Source of the DNA: Flammeovirgaceae bacterium UBA2338
GTDB lineage: Bacteria; Bacteroidota; Bacteroidia; Cytophagales; Cyclobacteriaceae
Direction: 5' to 3'
Assembly: GCA_002344795.1 (NCBI GenBank)
Contig: DDUM01000033.1
Coordinates: 1-8,490 of the forward strand
DNA: 8,490 nt
This document shows, piece by piece, positions 7,053-8,490 of the stretch. Numbering within the stretch: the first letter of the stretch is position 1; each line of letters starts with the position of its first letter. The notes under the pieces were generated by a model, which was not told where the DNA came from, did not search any database, and saw nothing but the letters and a program-made list of their open reading frames with translations. The position numbers and the translations under genes are program-made.

Positions 7053-7265
7053 TGATTACACCAGGTAGATCCACCTCGGCTAACACCCTCGTAGCGGAGC
7101 TGCTCACTCGCATGATTGAAACGCAAGTTCTAGTTGTTGAGATAGTGCGGTGGGATGGCATAGGGGATGGGATTTCTAGCGAGAAGAAGCACTTTTTTCT
7201 TCGCAGTGCCGCCCGAAAGAGACGCTAATAAGAAGTTATGTCAGAAAATTATCTAATTCTTGTTC
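7053..7265. other. Convergent intergenic region with unexplained content
   Basis: About 213 bp lie between the stops of the VF530-family gene (plus) and the class V enzyme (minus). By eye its first half, about 7065-7130, is richer in G and C than the other intergenic DNA here. A plus-strand frame opens at a GTG (7052-7054, sharing one base with the upstream TAG) and runs 58 codons to a double stop at 7226-7231 (TAATAA); the product, starting VITPGRSTSANTLVAELL and ending FFLRSAARKRR, matches nothing I know. Imperfect hairpins can be drawn at 7179-7204 (GCGA..AGAA with TTCT..TCGC, 2-nt bulge) and 7189-7209 (GCACT/AGTGC); neither has a T-run after the stem, so I do not call a terminator. No tRNA cloverleaf fits. 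Confidence 0.45.
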
Positions 7266-8490
7266 TTACAAGTCAAAGGCTTTCTCCATTTCAGCTTTCA
7301 TATCAATTTTATTTTCGATAGGATAAAATTCGTTGGCCTTTACTGAATAATGATAAAATGATTTCCAGTGCGCTGGCTGTTGTACAACTTGGTCAATGGC
7401 ATCCACGATGTAGTCTACCTCGCTTTCGGTCATAATCGGATGCAGGGACAGGCGTACCCATCCTGGCTTTTCGGACAGGTCGCCCAGATCAATTTTTTCC
7501 GTGATGTGCCGCGACTGTTCTTTGGTAACATGAAGCAAGTAGTGGCCATAGGTTCCGGCACAGGAACACCCACCGCGTACCTGTATACCAAAATGATCGC
7601 TGAGTACCCGCACCAGGAGGTTGTAATGAAGTCCTTCTACATAAAAAGAAAACACGCCAATTCGTTTGGCATTCAAGTCACCCATGATATGTAGGGTAGG
7701 AATTTTGGACAGCCCTTTGATAGCTCTGGCTATAAGTAATTCCTCTTTTTTATGGATGGCTGCGGTGGTCATTTGCTCTTTCAGCCTGATGGCCAGTGCT
7801 GCCTTGATGGTTTGCAGAAAGGCGGGTGTCCCTCCATCTTCACGGGTCTCCACGTCTTCATAGTAGTGATGCTCTCCCCATGGATTGGTCCAGGTGACGG
7901 TGCCACCTCCCGGCTGATCTGGTATGCGGTTGGTGTACATCGACTTATTGAAAATCAACACCCCAGTGCTTCCAGGTCCACCGAGAAATTTATGTGGACT
8001 AAAGAAGATAGCATCCAAGGCCGCATCAGAATGAGCAGGATGCATATCAATATCCACGTAAGGCGCTGAGGCTGCAAAATCCACAAAGCAATATCCGCCA
8101 TGGCGGTGCATGATCGTGGCCAGTTCATGATAGGGAGTGATGATGCCTGTTACGTTGCTGCAGGCGGTAAAGGAGCCAATCTTCGTTTTGCGGTTGCGGT
8201 ATTTCTGAAGTTCTGTTTCCAGGTGAGCGGGAGCTATCAATAGGTTGTCGCCAGGAGGGATCACCACTACATCCACTTCGCACTCCAGCCAGGAAGTCTG
8301 GTTGGAGTGATGCTCCATGTGCGTGATAAAAACCACAGGTTTTTCTTCCGTAGGTACGGAATAGTAGGGTTTAGCCTTTTCAGGGATATGCAATCCCAGT
8401 ATTCGCTGCAACTTGGCAAGCACACCAGTCATGCCGCTGGAAAAGGTGAGTAGGGCATCGCCATCATTGGCGTTTACATGCTTCCTAATA
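7266..8490 (-). CDS. Class V PLP-dependent aminotransferase / cysteine desulfurase-like enzyme, 5' end off the window
   Basis: The frame stays open to the right edge; an internal ATG at 8432 is not the start, because 19 further residues (from IRKHVNAND, including DALLTFSSG) continue the conserved fold. The visible 407 residues show class V hallmarks: a phosphate-binding/cofactor segment FSSGMTGVLAKLQ (about 16-28), EHHSNQTSW (59-67) whose His stacks on PLP in the family, CFVDFAASAPYVDIDM with the pyridine-nitrogen Asp (Asp137), SPHKFLGGPGSTGVLIF with the Schiff-base Lys167, and RGGCSCAGTYGHYLL with Cys308/Cys310 where desulfurases carry the sulfur-accepting Cys. The C-terminal GWVRLSLHPIMTESEVDYI is the usual small-domain end. 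Cysteine desulfurase or selenocysteine-lyase-like activity is possible, but exact substrate cannot be fixed; related class V enzymes also act on other amino acids. The stop is TAA at 7266-7268. It is convergent with the VF530-family gene, and no iron-sulfur cluster genes are visible nearby. Confidence 0.9.
   Translation of the reverse strand, partial: IRKHVNANDGDALLTFSSGMTGVLAKLQRILGLHIPEKAKPYYSVPTEEKPVVFITHMEHHSNQTSWLECEVDVVVIPPGDNLLIAPAHLETELQKYRNRKTKIGSFTACSNVTGIITPYHELATIMHRHGGYCFVDFAASAPYVDIDMHPAHSDAALDAIFFSPHKFLGGPGSTGVLIFNKSMYTNRIPDQPGGGTVTWTNPWGEHHYYEDVETREDGGTPAFLQTIKAALAIRLKEQMTTAAIHKKEELLIARAIKGLSKIPTLHIMGDLNAKRIGVFSFYVEGLHYNLLVRVLSDHFGIQVRGGCSCAGTYGHYLLHVTKEQSRHITEKIDLGDLSEKPGWVRLSLHPIMTESEVDYIVDAIDQVVQQPAHWKSFYHYSVKANEFYPIENKIDMKAEMEKAFDL

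Noticed and set aside
7065..7150. tRNA or tRNA remnant
   Set aside because: A T-loop-like GTTCTAG occurs, but its stem pairs poorly and no acceptor, D or anticodon arm can be fitted on either strand.
7179..7209. Bidirectional terminator in the convergent spacer
   Set aside because: The possible hairpins are imperfect and mutually exclusive, and the T-run is inside the loop and not after the stem.

Overview
The window looks like a chromosomal piece from a Bacteroidetes (Bacteroidota) bacterium, probably a Cytophagales-type marine or soil gliding relative. The evidence is a C-terminal gliding-motility/type IX secretion (T9SS) type B sorting domain, choice-of-anchor D, FG-GAP and DUF285 repeats in one large secreted protein, weak or absent Shine-Dalgarno sequences, and a TTG-N18-TAnnTTTG promoter-like sequence. 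Species cannot be named from sequence alone.

Layout. (1) Positions 1-778, minus strand: the N-terminal 259 residues of a secreted YWTD-type beta-propeller protein that runs off the left edge. (2) Positions 838-6056, minus strand: one giant mosaic surface-protein gene, broken by a 2-nt frameshift at the CGCGCG at 2551-2556. Its order is signal peptide, SbsA-like Ig domain, seven FG-GAP/VCBS repeats, PKD-like domain, about twelve DUF285 (BspA-like) repeats, three choice-of-anchor D domains (the second carries the frameshift), Ig/cadherin-like domains, and a T9SS type B sorting domain. Restored, it would be about 1738 residues. (3) Positions 6057-6361: a divergent intergenic region with a plausible promoter for the giant gene. 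(4) Positions 6362-7052, plus strand: a two-gene overlapping unit made of an unrecognised 159-residue helical cytoplasmic protein and a VF530/DUF2132 protein. (5) Positions 7053-7265: a convergent intergenic stretch, largely unexplained. (6) Positions 7266-8490, minus strand: a class V PLP-dependent aminotransferase/cysteine desulfurase-like enzyme missing its N-terminus at the right edge.

How they work together. The giant gene and the YWTD gene are co-directional, 59 bp apart, and both encode exported proteins, so they may be one envelope/secretome transcription unit. The two small plus-strand genes are probably translationally coupled. The aminotransferase-like gene is convergent with them and looks functionally separate.

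The most notable observation is the frameshift, which separates the T9SS sorting domain from the signal peptide: as read, the first product could be exported to the periplasm but not sorted by T9SS. I found no convincing previously undescribed multi-gene system (no CRISPR, transposase, toxin-antitoxin or phage genes).
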